The notes: generated from the sequence alone by a model not told the origin. A stretch of DNA of 64,000 nucleotides from Paracoccus sp. N5 (GCF_000371965.1 NZ_AQUO01000002.1:71001-135000), one strand, 5' to 3'. Numbered from the stretch's first letter, positions 43,663 to 53,406 are shown. Numbers and translations are program-made.

Positions 43663-44664
43663 ATGAAACTCAGGACATTCCTCGCCGCCATTGCCATCGC
43701 CGCCTCGCTCGGCCCAGCCGCTTCGGCGCAAGAGATGTCGTTCTTTCGCATCGGCACCGGCGGCACGGCCGGCACCTATTACCCGATCGGTGGATTGATC
43801 GCGAATGCCATTTCCAACGCACCGGGCTCGCGCGCCTGCGAGGATGGCGGTTCTTGCGGCGTGCCGGGGCTGGTTTCGACGGCGGTGGCTTCGAACGGTT
43901 CCGTGGGTAATGTCAACGCCATCAACGGCGGCGCCATGGAAGCCGGCTTCAGCCAGTCCGACGTCGCCTATTGGGCGCAGACCGGCACTGGCTTGTGGGA
44001 AGGCCAGCCTGCCGTCGAAAAGCTTCGGCTGATCGCCAATCTCTATCCGGAAAGCATCCATCTGGTGGCGCGCAAGGACGCGGGCATCGCTTCGGTCGCC
44101 GATCTCAAGGGCAAGCGGGTTTCGCTGGACGAGCCCGGCTCGGGCACGCTGGTCGATGCCAAGATCATCCTTGACGCATACGGCCTGTCCGAAAAGGACA
44201 TTACCCCGGAATATCTCAAGCCGGACCAGGCGGCGGACCGGATGCGCGACGGGGCGATGGACGCCTTTTTCTTCGTCGGCGGCTATCCGGCGGGCGCGAT
44301 CGCGGAGCTGGCCAGCCAGCATGACGTGACTCTGGTGCCCATCACCGGCCCCGAGGCCGACAAGCTGCGCGAAACCTACAGCTTCTTTGCCGCCGACACG
44401 GTTCCGGCCGGGACCTATGACGGGCAGGATGCCGATGCCGCCACCCTCTCGGTCGGGGCGCAGCTTGTGACCAGCGCCGACCAGCCCGAAGAGCTGATCT
44501 ACGGCATCACCAAGGCCCTTTATAACGAAAACACCCAGAAACTGTTCGCCGCCGGCCATGCCAAGGGCAAACAGATCACCCTGGACAATGCGACTCTGGG
44601 TGCCGGTATCCCCTTCCACCCCGGCGCCGAGCGTTTCTACAAAGAGGCCGGCAAGCTGGAATAA
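43663..44664 (+). CDS. TAXI-family TRAP transporter substrate-binding protein
   Basis: A 333-residue periplasmic receptor. The signal ends PAASAQ at about residue 23, and FRIGTGGTAGTYYPIGGLIA is the TAXI-family hallmark. VNAINGGAMEAGFSQSDVAY and LYPESIHLVARKD follow. The ATG at 43663 sits 6 nt after AGGGAG and was preferred to that at 43657. The fused TRAP permease lies 81 nt downstream. TAXI receptors usually bind amino acids or dicarboxylates such as glutamate; substrate here is unknown. Confidence 0.92.
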   Translation: MKLRTFLAAIAIAASLGPAASAQEMSFFRIGTGGTAGTYYPIGGLIANAISNAPGSRACEDGGSCGVPGLVSTAVASNGSVGNVNAINGGAMEAGFSQSDVAYWAQTGTGLWEGQPAVEKLRLIANLYPESIHLVARKDAGIASVADLKGKRVSLDEPGSGTLVDAKIILDAYGLSEKDITPEYLKPDQAADRMRDGAMDAFFFVGGYPAGAIAELASQHDVTLVPITGPEADKLRETYSFFAADTVPAGTYDGQDADAATLSVGAQLVTSADQPEELIYGITKALYNENTQKLFAAGHAKGKQITLDNATLGAGIPFHPGAERFYKEAGKLE

Positions 44665-44745
44665 GCAGGCACGCAAGCCGACGGGGGATGCGGCCGAGGT
44701 TCGGCCGCGTCCCTTGGCCTTTGAATTGCACGGCAGGAATTCCGA

Positions 44746-46812
44746 ATGACCCAGACCACCCCCCAGCTTTCCGAGGATCAGCTTCGCGCGCTGGAAGAGG
44801 AATACGATCCCGAGGCCCGCTTTCGCACGGTGACGCGTTCCGTCGCCATCCTGACCGGGGTGATCCTGTTCCTGCTGTCCTGCTATCACTTCTATACGGC
44901 GGGCTTCGGCATCCCGCGCGCGACCACGCATCGCGGGCTGCATATGGGCGTGTCGCTGTTCGTCATTTTCCTCAGCTTCTCGGCGCTGGCGCGCAACCGC
45001 CACAGGACGGACGGCTTCGCCGTTCTCGGCGTGCCGGTGACGGACTGGCTGCTGGCCATCGGCGGCGCCATCAGCGCCTTCTATGTGCCCTGGATCTACG
45101 ATCAGTTGCAGTTCCGCGTCGGCAACCCGCTGCCCATCGACATCGCCATGGGCACGGTGCTGCTGCTGGCGCTGATGGAGGCGGTGCGCCGCTCGATGGG
45201 CTGGCCGTTGCCGGTCATCGCGGCCCTGTTCATCGCCTATGCCTATTTCGGCAAGTCCATGCCGGGCATCCTGGTCCATCCCGGCGCCGACTGGGCCAAT
45301 ATCGTCAACCACCTCTACCTGACCTCGCAGGGCATCTACGGCACCGCGCTTGGCGTCATCGCCACCTATGTGTTCCACTTCGTGCTGTTCGGGGTGATGG
45401 CGCAGAAGATCGGACTGGGGCAGCTTTTCATCGACCTGGCCACGGCGCTGGCCGGGCGGTTCGCCGGCGGGCCGGCCAAGGTCTCGGTCATTTCCTCGGC
45501 AATGCTGGGCACGATCTCGGGCTCGTCGATCGCCAATACGGTGACCACCGGCGCGCTGACCATCCCGGCCATGATCAAGATCGGCTTCAAGCGCCATTTC
45601 GCGGCCGCGGTCGAGGCGGCGTCCTCGACCGGCGGGCAGATCACCCCACCGGTGATGGGGGCGGTCGCCTTCCTGATGGTCGAATACCTGGGCATCCCGC
45701 TGCGCACCATCCTGATCGCCGCCGTCGTGCCGGCCTTCATGCATTTCTTCGGCGTGCTGGTTCAGGTGCATCTGGAGGCCAAGCGTCTCGGCATCCGCGG
45801 CCTGCGCCAGGAAGAGCTGCCGAAAGCCGCCAAGGTGCTGCGCGAGGGCTGGCTGTCGGTGTTTCCGCTGGTGCTGCTCGTGTGGATGTTGATGTCCGGC
45901 CGCACACCCTTCCTGTCGGCCTTCTGGGCCATCACCGCCTGCATGGTGGTCTATCTGATCCAGCGCGTTCTCGCAGCGGGCATGCTCGAGGGCGTCAAGG
46001 AAACCGCCGCCGGCATCTATGAAGGCTTCGTCGCCGGTGCCCGGCAATCGCTGGCGGTGACGGCAGCCGCGGCGCTGGTCGGCGTGGTGATCGGCATCGT
46101 CACCCTGACCGGCGTCGGCTTCAAGATCGCCTTCATGGTCACCTCCGTCGCAGCAAACTGGGCGACATCGCTGCACGGGCTGCTGGCCGCGCTGCCCTTC
46201 GAGCTGTTCAGCATCCAGACCTTGACGCTGCTTTTCACCCTGCTGATGACGGCGGTGGTCTGCGTGCTGATGGGCTGCGGCGTTCCGACGACGGCGAATT
46301 ACATCATCATGGTCGCGGTGGCGGCGCCGGTGCTGGGCATGATGAATGTGGAACCGTTGGTGGCACATTTCTTCGTGTTCTATTTCGGCGTGCTGGCCGA
46401 CGTGACGCCGCCAGTCGCGCTGGCAGCCTATGCCGGCGCAGGGATCGCGGGGGCCAACGGCTTCAAGGCCGGCAATACCGCCTTCCGGCTGTCGATGGGC
46501 AAGGCCATGGTGCCGTTTGTCTTCGTCTTCTCGCCTTCGCTGCTGCTGGTCACGCAGTCCTTTACCCTGCCCGATTTCCTGCTGGCCTTTACCGGTTCGG
46601 TTCTGGGCATCGTGGCCCTGTCGGCCGCGATCACGAACTGGCTTCTGGGGCCACTGCTGCTGGTCGAGCGGCTGCTGCTGCCCGTCGCGGCGCTGATGAT
46701 GATCGCGCCGGAGGTTGTCTCGACCCTGATCGGCGCAGCAATCCTGGGGGTCGTGCTGCTGCGGCAATATCTCGCCGGGCGTTCCGGCCCCAGCCCGGAG
46801 CCGGCCAGATGA
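44746..46812 (+). CDS. TRAP transporter fused 4TM/12TM permease
   Basis: A 688-residue membrane protein fusing the small DctQ-like and large DctM-like subunits, the form that works with TAXI receptors. The N-terminal cytoplasmic helix (LSEDQLRALEEEYDPEARFR) is typical. GPAKVSVISSAMLGTISGSS and AASSTGGQITPPVMGAVAFL mark the DctM part, and CGVPTTANYIIMV is near the end. Transport is sodium- or proton-driven. Confidence 0.93.
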   Translation: MTQTTPQLSEDQLRALEEEYDPEARFRTVTRSVAILTGVILFLLSCYHFYTAGFGIPRATTHRGLHMGVSLFVIFLSFSALARNRHRTDGFAVLGVPVTDWLLAIGGAISAFYVPWIYDQLQFRVGNPLPIDIAMGTVLLLALMEAVRRSMGWPLPVIAALFIAYAYFGKSMPGILVHPGADWANIVNHLYLTSQGIYGTALGVIATYVFHFVLFGVMAQKIGLGQLFIDLATALAGRFAGGPAKVSVISSAMLGTISGSSIANTVTTGALTIPAMIKIGFKRHFAAAVEAASSTGGQITPPVMGAVAFLMVEYLGIPLRTILIAAVVPAFMHFFGVLVQVHLEAKRLGIRGLRQEELPKAAKVLREGWLSVFPLVLLVWMLMSGRTPFLSAFWAITACMVVYLIQRVLAAGMLEGVKETAAGIYEGFVAGARQSLAVTAAAALVGVVIGIVTLTGVGFKIAFMVTSVAANWATSLHGLLAALPFELFSIQTLTLLFTLLMTAVVCVLMGCGVPTTANYIIMVAVAAPVLGMMNVEPLVAHFFVFYFGVLADVTPPVALAAYAGAGIAGANGFKAGNTAFRLSMGKAMVPFVFVFSPSLLLVTQSFTLPDFLLAFTGSVLGIVALSAAITNWLLGPLLLVERLLLPVAALMMIAPEVVSTLIGAAILGVVLLRQYLAGRSGPSPEPAR

Positions 46813-46862
46813 GCCGCGGTCTGCCCGCCATGCCGGGCGGGCGGCGCTGATCTGGCCATGCA

Positions 46863-47365
46863 GGGCAACGATCCGGCGACGATCTGGGGCTCATTGCGCC
46901 GGGCTGGCGTGCCGATATCGCGGTCTTTCGCGCTCTGGCCGGGTTCGAGGCGCGGCTGGTCCTGGCCTCGGGCAGGCCGGTCGCCCGCGACGGCACCTGC
47001 CTTGCCCCGATCCGGGAGCCGGAGACGCCGCCTTTTACCGATACGATGAAGCTGGGCCACCTGCGCCCCGAGGATTTCCAGATCTCCGCGGTCGGTCCGC
47101 TGGCTCGGGTCAATACGGTCAGGCGGCAAACTGCTGGCGCTGCTGGGACTGCCGGTCTGCGGATTGCTGTCGAATCGTCCGACGGCAGAGGTGGCCGAAG
47201 CGCTGTCCGCGCTGCGGGATGCCGCGGCCGAGGTGGCGGACTGGCTGCCGCCCCTGCACAGCTTCAAATCCCTGGTCGGGGCTTCGCTCGCCTGCAATCC
47301 GGGTCCGCATGTCACCGATATCGGCATCTGCGACGAAACGACCGGAGAGCCGTCGAACCGTGGAC
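46863..47365 (+). pseudogene. Adenine deaminase remnant with internal deletion
   Basis: One frame gives DDLGLIAPGWRADIAVFRAL, FEARLVLASGRPVARDGTC and KLGHLRPEDFQISAVG, the middle of adenine deaminase. After about 47125 another frame gives GGKLLALLGLPVCGLLSNRP and AEVADWLPPLHSFKSLVG, its C-terminus. The segment normally between them (over 100 residues, including SVAHDSHNIIVVG) is missing. The N-terminal metal-binding barrel is also absent. Confidence 0.75.
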
Positions 47366-47414
47366 TGATCCCAGGCGAGGCGTCTGCCGGCCTGGATGAA
47401 GAATGCGCGACGGA

Positions 47415-47960
47415 AGCGGGGCAAGAGCCACAAGGTCGGCCGCCAGCTTGAAGGCCCGTACCACCGGCGGGTTGACCGGCATCGGCAGACGGCGGCGCAG
47501 GGCAACAAATGCGGCCAGCCCGTAGCGCATCACCGCCAGTTCCAGACCGGCGCGAAACTCCACCATATTCGCCCCGAAATGCGCTGGGAATAGCGCCCAG
47601 ATCCGGCACCTCGATCTGCCAGCCTTGCCGAACCGGCCCATCGACGCGGCTCCGACCAGCCGGTCAAGCGACGCCATCGGCCCCCGCGCCAGACCGGCAT
47701 CGGTTGCCCGACCTGCGACAGGATCGAGGTCATCACGGAAAGCTTCCGCGGGCTGCGGTTGCCGGGCAGGATCGCCGTCTCGATCACCTGCGGCTTGTCA
47801 GACCCGGCCAGGGCGCGCGCATCGCCGCGCTGGACAGCGCCGGAACCGAGGACAGTCCCGGCAGGATGCATGATCCCGCGGCCCGCGCCTCGCTCGCTCG
47901 TTGGGCCCGCCGCAAGCCAGCGTGGGGTGCCCGCCCCGATCTTCCATGGCCGATGACCGC
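47415..47960 (-). pseudogene. Saccharopine dehydrogenase-like protein remnant
   Basis: The minus strand gives GSCILPGLSSVPALSSAAMR, then VIETAILPGNRSPRKLSVMT and QVGQPMPVWRGGRWRRLTGW, then in another frame GLELAVMRYGLAAFVALRRR and NPPVVRAFKLAADLVAL. This matches the middle of saccharopine-dehydrogenase-family proteins. Two or more frameshifts and both missing ends show that it is dead. Confidence 0.6.
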
Positions 47961-48011
47961 CACCCCGCGCCGTGCTATCCTGCTGGTCAAAGGCAATCTT
48001 TCGGTGCGTTC

Positions 48012-48635
48012 ATGAAGTCCGTCGATCCCTTTGCCCTTGTCCTTGCGCTGCTGGTCAATTTCGCCACCATCCGGCTGGGCAGCTATCTGCTGCCGGATGC
48101 GTTCTACTTCTCATTCTCGGCCTTTCTGTTCGACAACCGCGACCTGGTGAAGCCGGTGGCGCTGGCGATCAAGCTGGCGACGCCCTTCCTGACAGCCTTT
48201 GCCCTGACGGCGGCTGTCATGGCGCTGCTGCGGGTGCAGCGGGATTTCATCCCGCCCGACCGGACGCCCCGGCTGGATCTGGCGGCCCTGGCGCGCGACC
48301 AGCTGCCGCTGACGCTGGCCTTTGCGGCCTTCTTTGCGGCGCTGCTGATGGCATGGCCCTATATCCTGCTGTGGGATCTGCTGATCGACCCGTCGCTGGT
48401 GCGCTATCGGCTGATCTATCTGGTGGCCTATTTCGCCTATTTCACCGGCTATGCGCTGTTTGCTCTGGCCGGGGCGAATACCGCCGCGACCGTGCTGGCC
48501 CCCAACCCCGCGCGCGCGCCGCTGACCTGGGCCACGCTGACCACGCATCCGCTGACCAAGCCGCTGTTCGAAATGGTGGGCGGCGGCGTCTCGGCCACGC
48601 TGGCGGCTTTCCTGGCCAGCCGCGCCGGAGGCTAG
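48012..48635 (+). CDS. Uncharacterised integral membrane protein
   Basis: A 207-residue protein with about five hydrophobic segments (near residues 5-27, 45-70, 97-120, 133-155 and 185-205) and a cytoplasmic loop rich in charged residues after segment 2. I recognise no family. It ends 1 nt before the start of the next gene, so the two are almost certainly co-translated and may form a complex. High third-position GC indicates a native, functional gene. Confidence 0.75.
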   Translation: MKSVDPFALVLALLVNFATIRLGSYLLPDAFYFSFSAFLFDNRDLVKPVALAIKLATPFLTAFALTAAVMALLRVQRDFIPPDRTPRLDLAALARDQLPLTLAFAAFFAALLMAWPYILLWDLLIDPSLVRYRLIYLVAYFAYFTGYALFALAGANTAATVLAPNPARAPLTWATLTTHPLTKPLFEMVGGGVSATLAAFLASRAGG

Positions 48636-48636
48636 C

Positions 48637-49881
48637 ATGGCGGGGTGGCTCGCGCTGTTGCGAAAGCTGTTCCTGCCGCCGCTGCTGGCCGTGGCGCTGG
48701 CAGCGCTGCTGGCGCCCCTGCTATTCCTTGGCGCGACCGACCTGCAACCCGGGCCGCGCTATCGGCCCGACGGCGGCGACCGGCCGCCCTCGCCCCTGGT
48801 CAACCTGGCAGCGACCGCGCTGTTCCGCGCCGGCTTCATCCGTATCTCTCCCGCCCTGGAGGAGACCGGAGACGAGGATGGGACAACCGGCCCCGCCCGC
48901 ACCCGCTGGGATGCGGTCGGCCTGCCCCATGCCTGCACCAACGACCCGTTGGTCAAGGCCCTGGTCGCGGCCGAGGTCTATATGCGCCCGGCCTGGCGGC
49001 GGCAGATGGAAATGGCGCTTGCCGAAGGTTGGTTCGCCCTGGCCGGCCGCGCGCCGGACTGGTCCTATGGCATGGCGCAGGTGCGGCTTTCCACCGCCCG
49101 CAAGGCCATCACCCAAGCGCAGCGCGACCATGCGGCATGGCTGCCTGACGGGGCTGGGCCGGACCTGTCCGACCGCGGCTTGCTGGACCTGCTGGCCGAT
49201 CCCTGCAACGCCATCCGCATCGCCACGCTGGTCGCCGACGGTCCTCGCGGCCCGAGCGACAGCGCCGCGACCGTCGCCACCCGCTATCGCGGCGCGGCCT
49301 TGCACGAGACGCTGCCGGGCGTCGTCACCTATGAGCGGCTGGTCGGTGAAATGGCCGAGCGGATGCTGCCCGGCCTTGCCTCGCCCACCGTGCTGGACGA
49401 CATCTGGCAGGATCCGCATCAGGGCAATCTCGATCTGACGCCTGCCGACCTGCCGCCTCCGCTCGTCCTGCTGGCCTGCCTGCCGGAGGAGAACGAGCCA
49501 ATGACCGGCGGCTGGCTTTATGCCCCGAGCTCGGGCGAGAATTCCGACAGCCAATGGATCAGCAGGGCGGATTTCGCCAAGGCTCTGGCGGCGCTCGACC
49601 CGCAAGAGGCGCGGCTGGTGTTTTTTGCGCCCCCGCAGGCTGCCGATGCCTATCCGGTGCCGGACGGCTCGCTGGCCTCGCTGGCGGCGCTGGCCGAGAT
49701 CGACGCGTTTATCTATCCGGGCCTGCTGCGCCGAGGTTGGGTCGGAATGGAACGCCGGCCGGCGGATGAACCCCTGCCCTGTGCTTCCGGCTTTGGCATA
49801 CTGTCGGCGACGCCGCCCGACCGGTTCCGCGACATGCTTGGGCTGCGTCCCTCACCGGAAGCAGCGGTATTGTTCCAATGA
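48637..49881 (+). CDS. Uncharacterised membrane-anchored protein with lysozyme-like motif
   Basis: A 414-residue protein with an N-terminal anchor (residues 9-32) and a long periplasmic part. Around residues 103-156 the pattern NDPLVKALVAAEVYMRP, then SYGMAQVRLSTARKAI, is reminiscent of the Glu-containing helix and GLMQLMPATA loop of lytic transglycosylases; Glu113 would be the acid. The resemblance is weak and the usual ES is EV here. The C-terminal 130 residues have no recognised fold. It is in a tight pair with the membrane protein upstream. Function unknown. Confidence 0.7.
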   Translation: MAGWLALLRKLFLPPLLAVALAALLAPLLFLGATDLQPGPRYRPDGGDRPPSPLVNLAATALFRAGFIRISPALEETGDEDGTTGPARTRWDAVGLPHACTNDPLVKALVAAEVYMRPAWRRQMEMALAEGWFALAGRAPDWSYGMAQVRLSTARKAITQAQRDHAAWLPDGAGPDLSDRGLLDLLADPCNAIRIATLVADGPRGPSDSAATVATRYRGAALHETLPGVVTYERLVGEMAERMLPGLASPTVLDDIWQDPHQGNLDLTPADLPPPLVLLACLPEENEPMTGGWLYAPSSGENSDSQWISRADFAKALAALDPQEARLVFFAPPQAADAYPVPDGSLASLAALAEIDAFIYPGLLRRGWVGMERRPADEPLPCASGFGILSATPPDRFRDMLGLRPSPEAAVLFQ

Positions 49882-50055
49882 CGGACCCTCCAGGAAAGCC
49901 CGATGATCGAAACGTCTGATCCGGCCTGCGCCATGATACGGCCTGCGCCGGAGACGCCTCGAACCAGCCATTCGGGCTAGAGGCTGTCAGTCCACGATCC
50001 CGGCGCGGTCCACGAAAATCGCCCCGGCCTGGGCCGGTGCAACCAACCGCAGGAG

Positions 50056-50463
50056 ATGGCCGTGAAGGCATTTCTGATCATGAACATGGCGGCCTGCGCC
50101 CTGGCGCTTGCGTTTCCTGGCGGGCCGGCCCTGGCGAAGCCGGCCCGTACCGCCGGGATGACTGCACAGGTCCAGCAGCTCGGCCCACGGCGCAAGTCCA
50201 GGTCGCCGGAGCCGAGGGTTGGGTCTGCCGCGGGGATGTCCCCTCGGGTTCGAGCCGCTCGTCCTCGCGCGGCAAATCCTCGGGGTCCGGCGCTGGTGGA
50301 AGCCGCACGTCGAGCGGGACCGCGCAGCAGACGGTATGGCTCAAATGCTCGGACAAGACCAATGCCTCCGCCCGCGTCCGGCATGACGCCGGACGCCGGG
50401 TGGACCATCTGGTTCAATCACAAGACCCATGGCCGCGCGGAACTGCGCGTTCGTGACAATTGA
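50056..50463 (+). pseudogene. Small exported protein, probably frameshifted twice
   Basis: A signal peptide (MNMAACALALAFPGGPALA) opens one frame from the ATG at 50056. From about 50170 to 50385 the coding-like third-position GC moves to another frame (EGWVCRGDVPSGSS, Ser/Gly-rich, TVWLKCSDKTNASARVR). It then returns for GWTIWFNHKTHGRAELRVRD and the stop at 50461. A single intact product would need both shifts, so either the gene is damaged or the sequence has two errors here. Cys residues in the middle frame suggest a secreted disulfide protein. Confidence 0.4.
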
Positions 50464-50487
50464 AATAGAAGTCGAGAGGAATTTATC

Positions 50488-51888
50488 GTGGCTTTCATAT
50501 CCATGCGCCTTGCGCTTGGTGGAACGGTTGCCGCGCTCATGGTCAGCGCAGCAGCCGTCAACGCGGATACGGTCTTCACTCCAGTCGCCGATCTTTCGGG
50601 CCGGATCAGCGCATCATCTGCTGAGCGGGGCGCCCCCGTTCTCAGGGGTAGCAGGGCGGTGATTTCCGGCGAGGGGCTGGTTCCCGGCCAGGAAATTACC
50701 TTGATGCGGGGACCGCATGTGCTGAACGCGGAAGCCCCGCTCGTCGTCGATGCCGAAGGAAAATTCGGCTTCGACTTGGCGGTCGACGCGGAAGCCGCCA
50801 TCGGGCAGCAGCCGATCTTGGTCATCGCGGAAAAGCCGGCAGCGGCACAGGTCGTGACGTTGAAGATTTCCCCGGAGGTGCCGCTGTCGGGTGCCGACAA
50901 GTTCGACATTGCGAACGGTCCGGTCGCTCGGGGGCTTTATCAGGTGGCCTACAGCAAGGCCCGCAAGGCCCTGTTCGTGACATCCGCAGTGGGGCGTCCG
51001 CCGGTCAAGCAATCCGCGCTGACCAAGCTCGACGCCGATACGCTTAAAGTCTTGGCCCAAGCTACGCCGGGTGCGGCACCAGCACGCCGCGAGGGAGAAG
51101 ACGGCGGCCTGTTCGCGGTCTACGGCATCGGCGTCGACGATGCGAACGGCACTGTCTGGGTGACCAACTCCCGGCAGAACACGATCGCCGTCTATCGTCA
51201 GGATGATCTTTCGCTGGTCAAGCAGTTCGCGCCGGGCGAGGTGAACCACGCCCGCGACGTCGTTATCGACGAGGTGAACGGCCGCGCCTACGCTTCCGCC
51301 ACGCGCACCGGAAACATTGAGGTTTTCGACACGAAAACCCTTGAGAAGCTCGATCCGATTATTCTTGAATCCACGCAACGCGGCGAGGAATTTTCGGCCA
51401 TGGCGCTGGACCTGGATCCTGCCGGCGGCAAGTTGCTCAATGTTTCGATGAGCACGAACGAGGCCGCGGTCGTCGATCTGAATAGCGGTAAGGCAAAGCT
51501 CATCCCGCTGCCCGGCGCGAAATCGGCCTCGGGCGTGGCCTACGATCCCAAGGAAGAGCTGATTTTCGTGGCCTCGCAGGGCAGCGACAACCTGCTGATC
51601 GTGAAAGAGGCCTCGGGCGAGGTTCTGTTCGGCGTGCCGGTCGGGGCACAGCCACTGAATGTCGCCTTCGAGCCTGTCTCGCGGCTCGCCTTCGTGGCTA
51701 CCCGCGGCGCGGGCACGATCACCGTGGTGAATACCTCCGGCGAAATCGTGGCCAATCTGGATGCCGGAAACCTGCCCAACCAATTGCGCGCGGACGGCGC
51801 CGGCAATGTCTGGGCGGTCAACAAGGCTCGGGGAGAGAACGATCCGACGGGCGACAATATCTGGCGGATCCGTGCCAAAGCCGAATAG
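50488..51888 (+). CDS. YncE-like periplasmic beta-propeller protein
   Basis: A 466-residue exported protein. The signal covers about residues 1-26 (GGTVAALMVSAAAVNA). A strand-rich N-terminal domain (ERGAPVLRGSRAVISGEGL) precedes a propeller made of repeats such as GIGVDDANGTVWVTNSRQNT, RDVVIDEVNGRAYASATRTG and GVAYDPKEELIFVASQGSDN. It begins with GTG at 50488, with GAGAGGA 7 nt upstream. E. coli YncE is a related propeller of unclear role, and some relatives respond to iron. Substrate unknown. Confidence 0.85.
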   Translation: MAFISMRLALGGTVAALMVSAAAVNADTVFTPVADLSGRISASSAERGAPVLRGSRAVISGEGLVPGQEITLMRGPHVLNAEAPLVVDAEGKFGFDLAVDAEAAIGQQPILVIAEKPAAAQVVTLKISPEVPLSGADKFDIANGPVARGLYQVAYSKARKALFVTSAVGRPPVKQSALTKLDADTLKVLAQATPGAAPARREGEDGGLFAVYGIGVDDANGTVWVTNSRQNTIAVYRQDDLSLVKQFAPGEVNHARDVVIDEVNGRAYASATRTGNIEVFDTKTLEKLDPIILESTQRGEEFSAMALDLDPAGGKLLNVSMSTNEAAVVDLNSGKAKLIPLPGAKSASGVAYDPKEELIFVASQGSDNLLIVKEASGEVLFGVPVGAQPLNVAFEPVSRLAFVATRGAGTITVVNTSGEIVANLDAGNLPNQLRADGAGNVWAVNKARGENDPTGDNIWRIRAKAE

Positions 51889-52485
51889 GCCGTAAGCCGC
51901 AGCATCAGCGATCAGCCTCGCCCGGACAATTCGGGCGGGGCCTCGCGCCAAGAACGCCCCCCGTTTCCCCAGCCGCTAAAGAGGATAATCCCGTTATGGG
52001 TTCAATCGTATTATGTCCGTCATTTCAGCGCTTTTTGCCATCTTGCGCGATGGGTGGCTGGACATCCTGCTGGGGAGCGGCGGTTGTCGCGTTCTATCCT
52101 GAGACAAGTCAGGTGCATGGGAAATTCTCTGCGATGTTCGATCCCACATTCCTTCTGGGTGAATTCGCTGCGAATGCATATGCTGCCGACGAAGAGGTCC
52201 ATGTCTCGGCGACCAGCGCGATCCTTGTCGGAGGCTCATGTCTGGCAATGAAGGGGCGACCTGTTTCCAGCGATCCTTGCGGCATAAGTCCCGAGCATGT
52301 CATGATGACGGACGACAATTGCTTTGTCGTCTGCCACCGGGCCTCCGTTTTGGCGACAGGCGCGAGGGTGGTTTCGGCTATTCTTGCAGGCTGCGGATGG
52401 CATATCGAACTGGGCGCCTATGTGTTTTCCGGGATTGCTGGCTATATCGGAACGGCATTGGCCCTGCATGTCCGGAAAGTACCTA
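51889..52485. other. Intergenic region before the IS element; doubtful ORF
   Basis: A frame from 51996 runs to the IS element and would continue, after removal of the IS and one TA copy, antisense into the RHH gene. It ends in a hydrophobic stretch (GAYVFSGIAGYIGTALALHV), but codon use is poor and no family is visible. G+C is lower than in flanking genes, so this is probably acquired DNA. I leave it uncalled. Confidence 0.4.
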
Positions 52486-53336
52486 GGTCATGTTGACAAA
52501 TGGCGGAGCCAGAGGCGGATCGACGTGATGTCGATGAAGCCCAGGAAGCTTTCGGCGGTCTTGTCGTAGCGGGTGGCGACGCGACGGGCATTGTTGAGCT
52601 TGTTGAAGCACCGCTCAACGAGATTGCGCAGGCGGTAGAGCCTGCGGTCAACGGCGACCCGTAGCTTCCGGGTTTTGCGCATGGGGATGACCGGCACCAC
52701 GTCGCGCACCTCCATGGTCTTGCGGATGTTGTCGGAGTCGTAGCCGCGGTCTGCGAGCAGAACGCTTGGCTCGGGCAGGTTGTCAGCCATGACCAGATCG
52801 AAGCCGAGGTAGTCCGATGTCTGCCCGGCCGTGATCTCGGTTCTCATGGGCAGGCCTGCCGCATTGACCCGCAGATGGATCTTGGTCGTGAAGCCACCTC
52901 GCGAGCGGCCGAAACCTTGGCGCGGAGTCCCCCTTTTGCGCCCGCTGCCTGATGATGAGCGCGAACCACGGTGCTGTCGATCATCTGCAGCGCATCCGGC
53001 ACGATCCGGCTCTCGTTCAGCGCCTCCAGGATCTGTTCCCACAGCCCCGCCAACGTCCAGCGCCGGAACTGCCGATAGACAGACGACCATTTGCCGAACT
53101 CTTCCGGCAGGTCGCGCCAGGGCGACCCCGTTCGGGCGATCCAGAAAATCCCATCCAGAACAAGCCGATGGTTCGTGGGCTTGCGGCCGTTCGGAGAACG
53201 GACAGCCAGGATGAAGCGTTCAAAGAACGCCCACTCGTCGTTCGACATCAGGTTTCGTGCCACGCTGGTCTCCATTGCAGATACCAGCTTGAATCACGAT
53301 CACCGCGCCCGGTGAATCCCTTTTGTCAACACGCCC
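52486..53336 (-). mobile_element. IS5-family insertion sequence, IS427 group, 851 bp
   Basis: Terminal repeats GGTCATGTTGACAAAT (52486-52501) and, on the other strand, GGGCGTGTTGACAAAA (53321-53336) match at 13 of 16 positions. The dinucleotide TA flanks both ends (52484-52485 and 53337-53338) as the target duplication. The single transposase gene fills the element. Size, ends and frameshifted transposase are those of the IS427 group. It looks complete and potentially active. Confidence 0.9.
52488..53275 (-). CDS. IS427-group transposase, two frames joined by -1 frameshift
   Basis: The first frame (53275 to about 52940) encodes the N-terminal part (MSNDEWAFFERFIL, GIFWIARTGSPWRDLPEEFG, MIDSTVVRAHHQAAGAKGG). 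The second frame (to 52488) supplies GFGRSRGGFTTKIHLRVNA, VLLADRGYDSDNIRKTM and NLVERCFNKLNNARRVATRYD. These carry the three parts of the DDE triad (D in MIDST, D in ADRGYDS, E in VERCF). The two join by a -1 shift at A-AAA-GGG near 52940-52946, the usual programme in this group. The stop lies inside the terminal repeat. Confidence 0.88.
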
Positions 53337-53406
53337 TACGATTGAGCCCCATACCGAGTATCCCATGATCGCCAGTTTTAGCAAACCAACCGAAGCGTCC
53401 GGGCCC

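Noticed and set aside
43621..46767. A 1,048-codon open frame on the minus strand opposite the TRAP genes
   Set aside because: It is antisense to two clear genes, rich in His, Gln and Arg as expected from reversed high-GC codons, and has no family signal or ribosome site.
51996..52496. Gene interrupted by the IS element
   Set aside because: The rejoined frame would run antisense through the RHH gene and has poor codon use.
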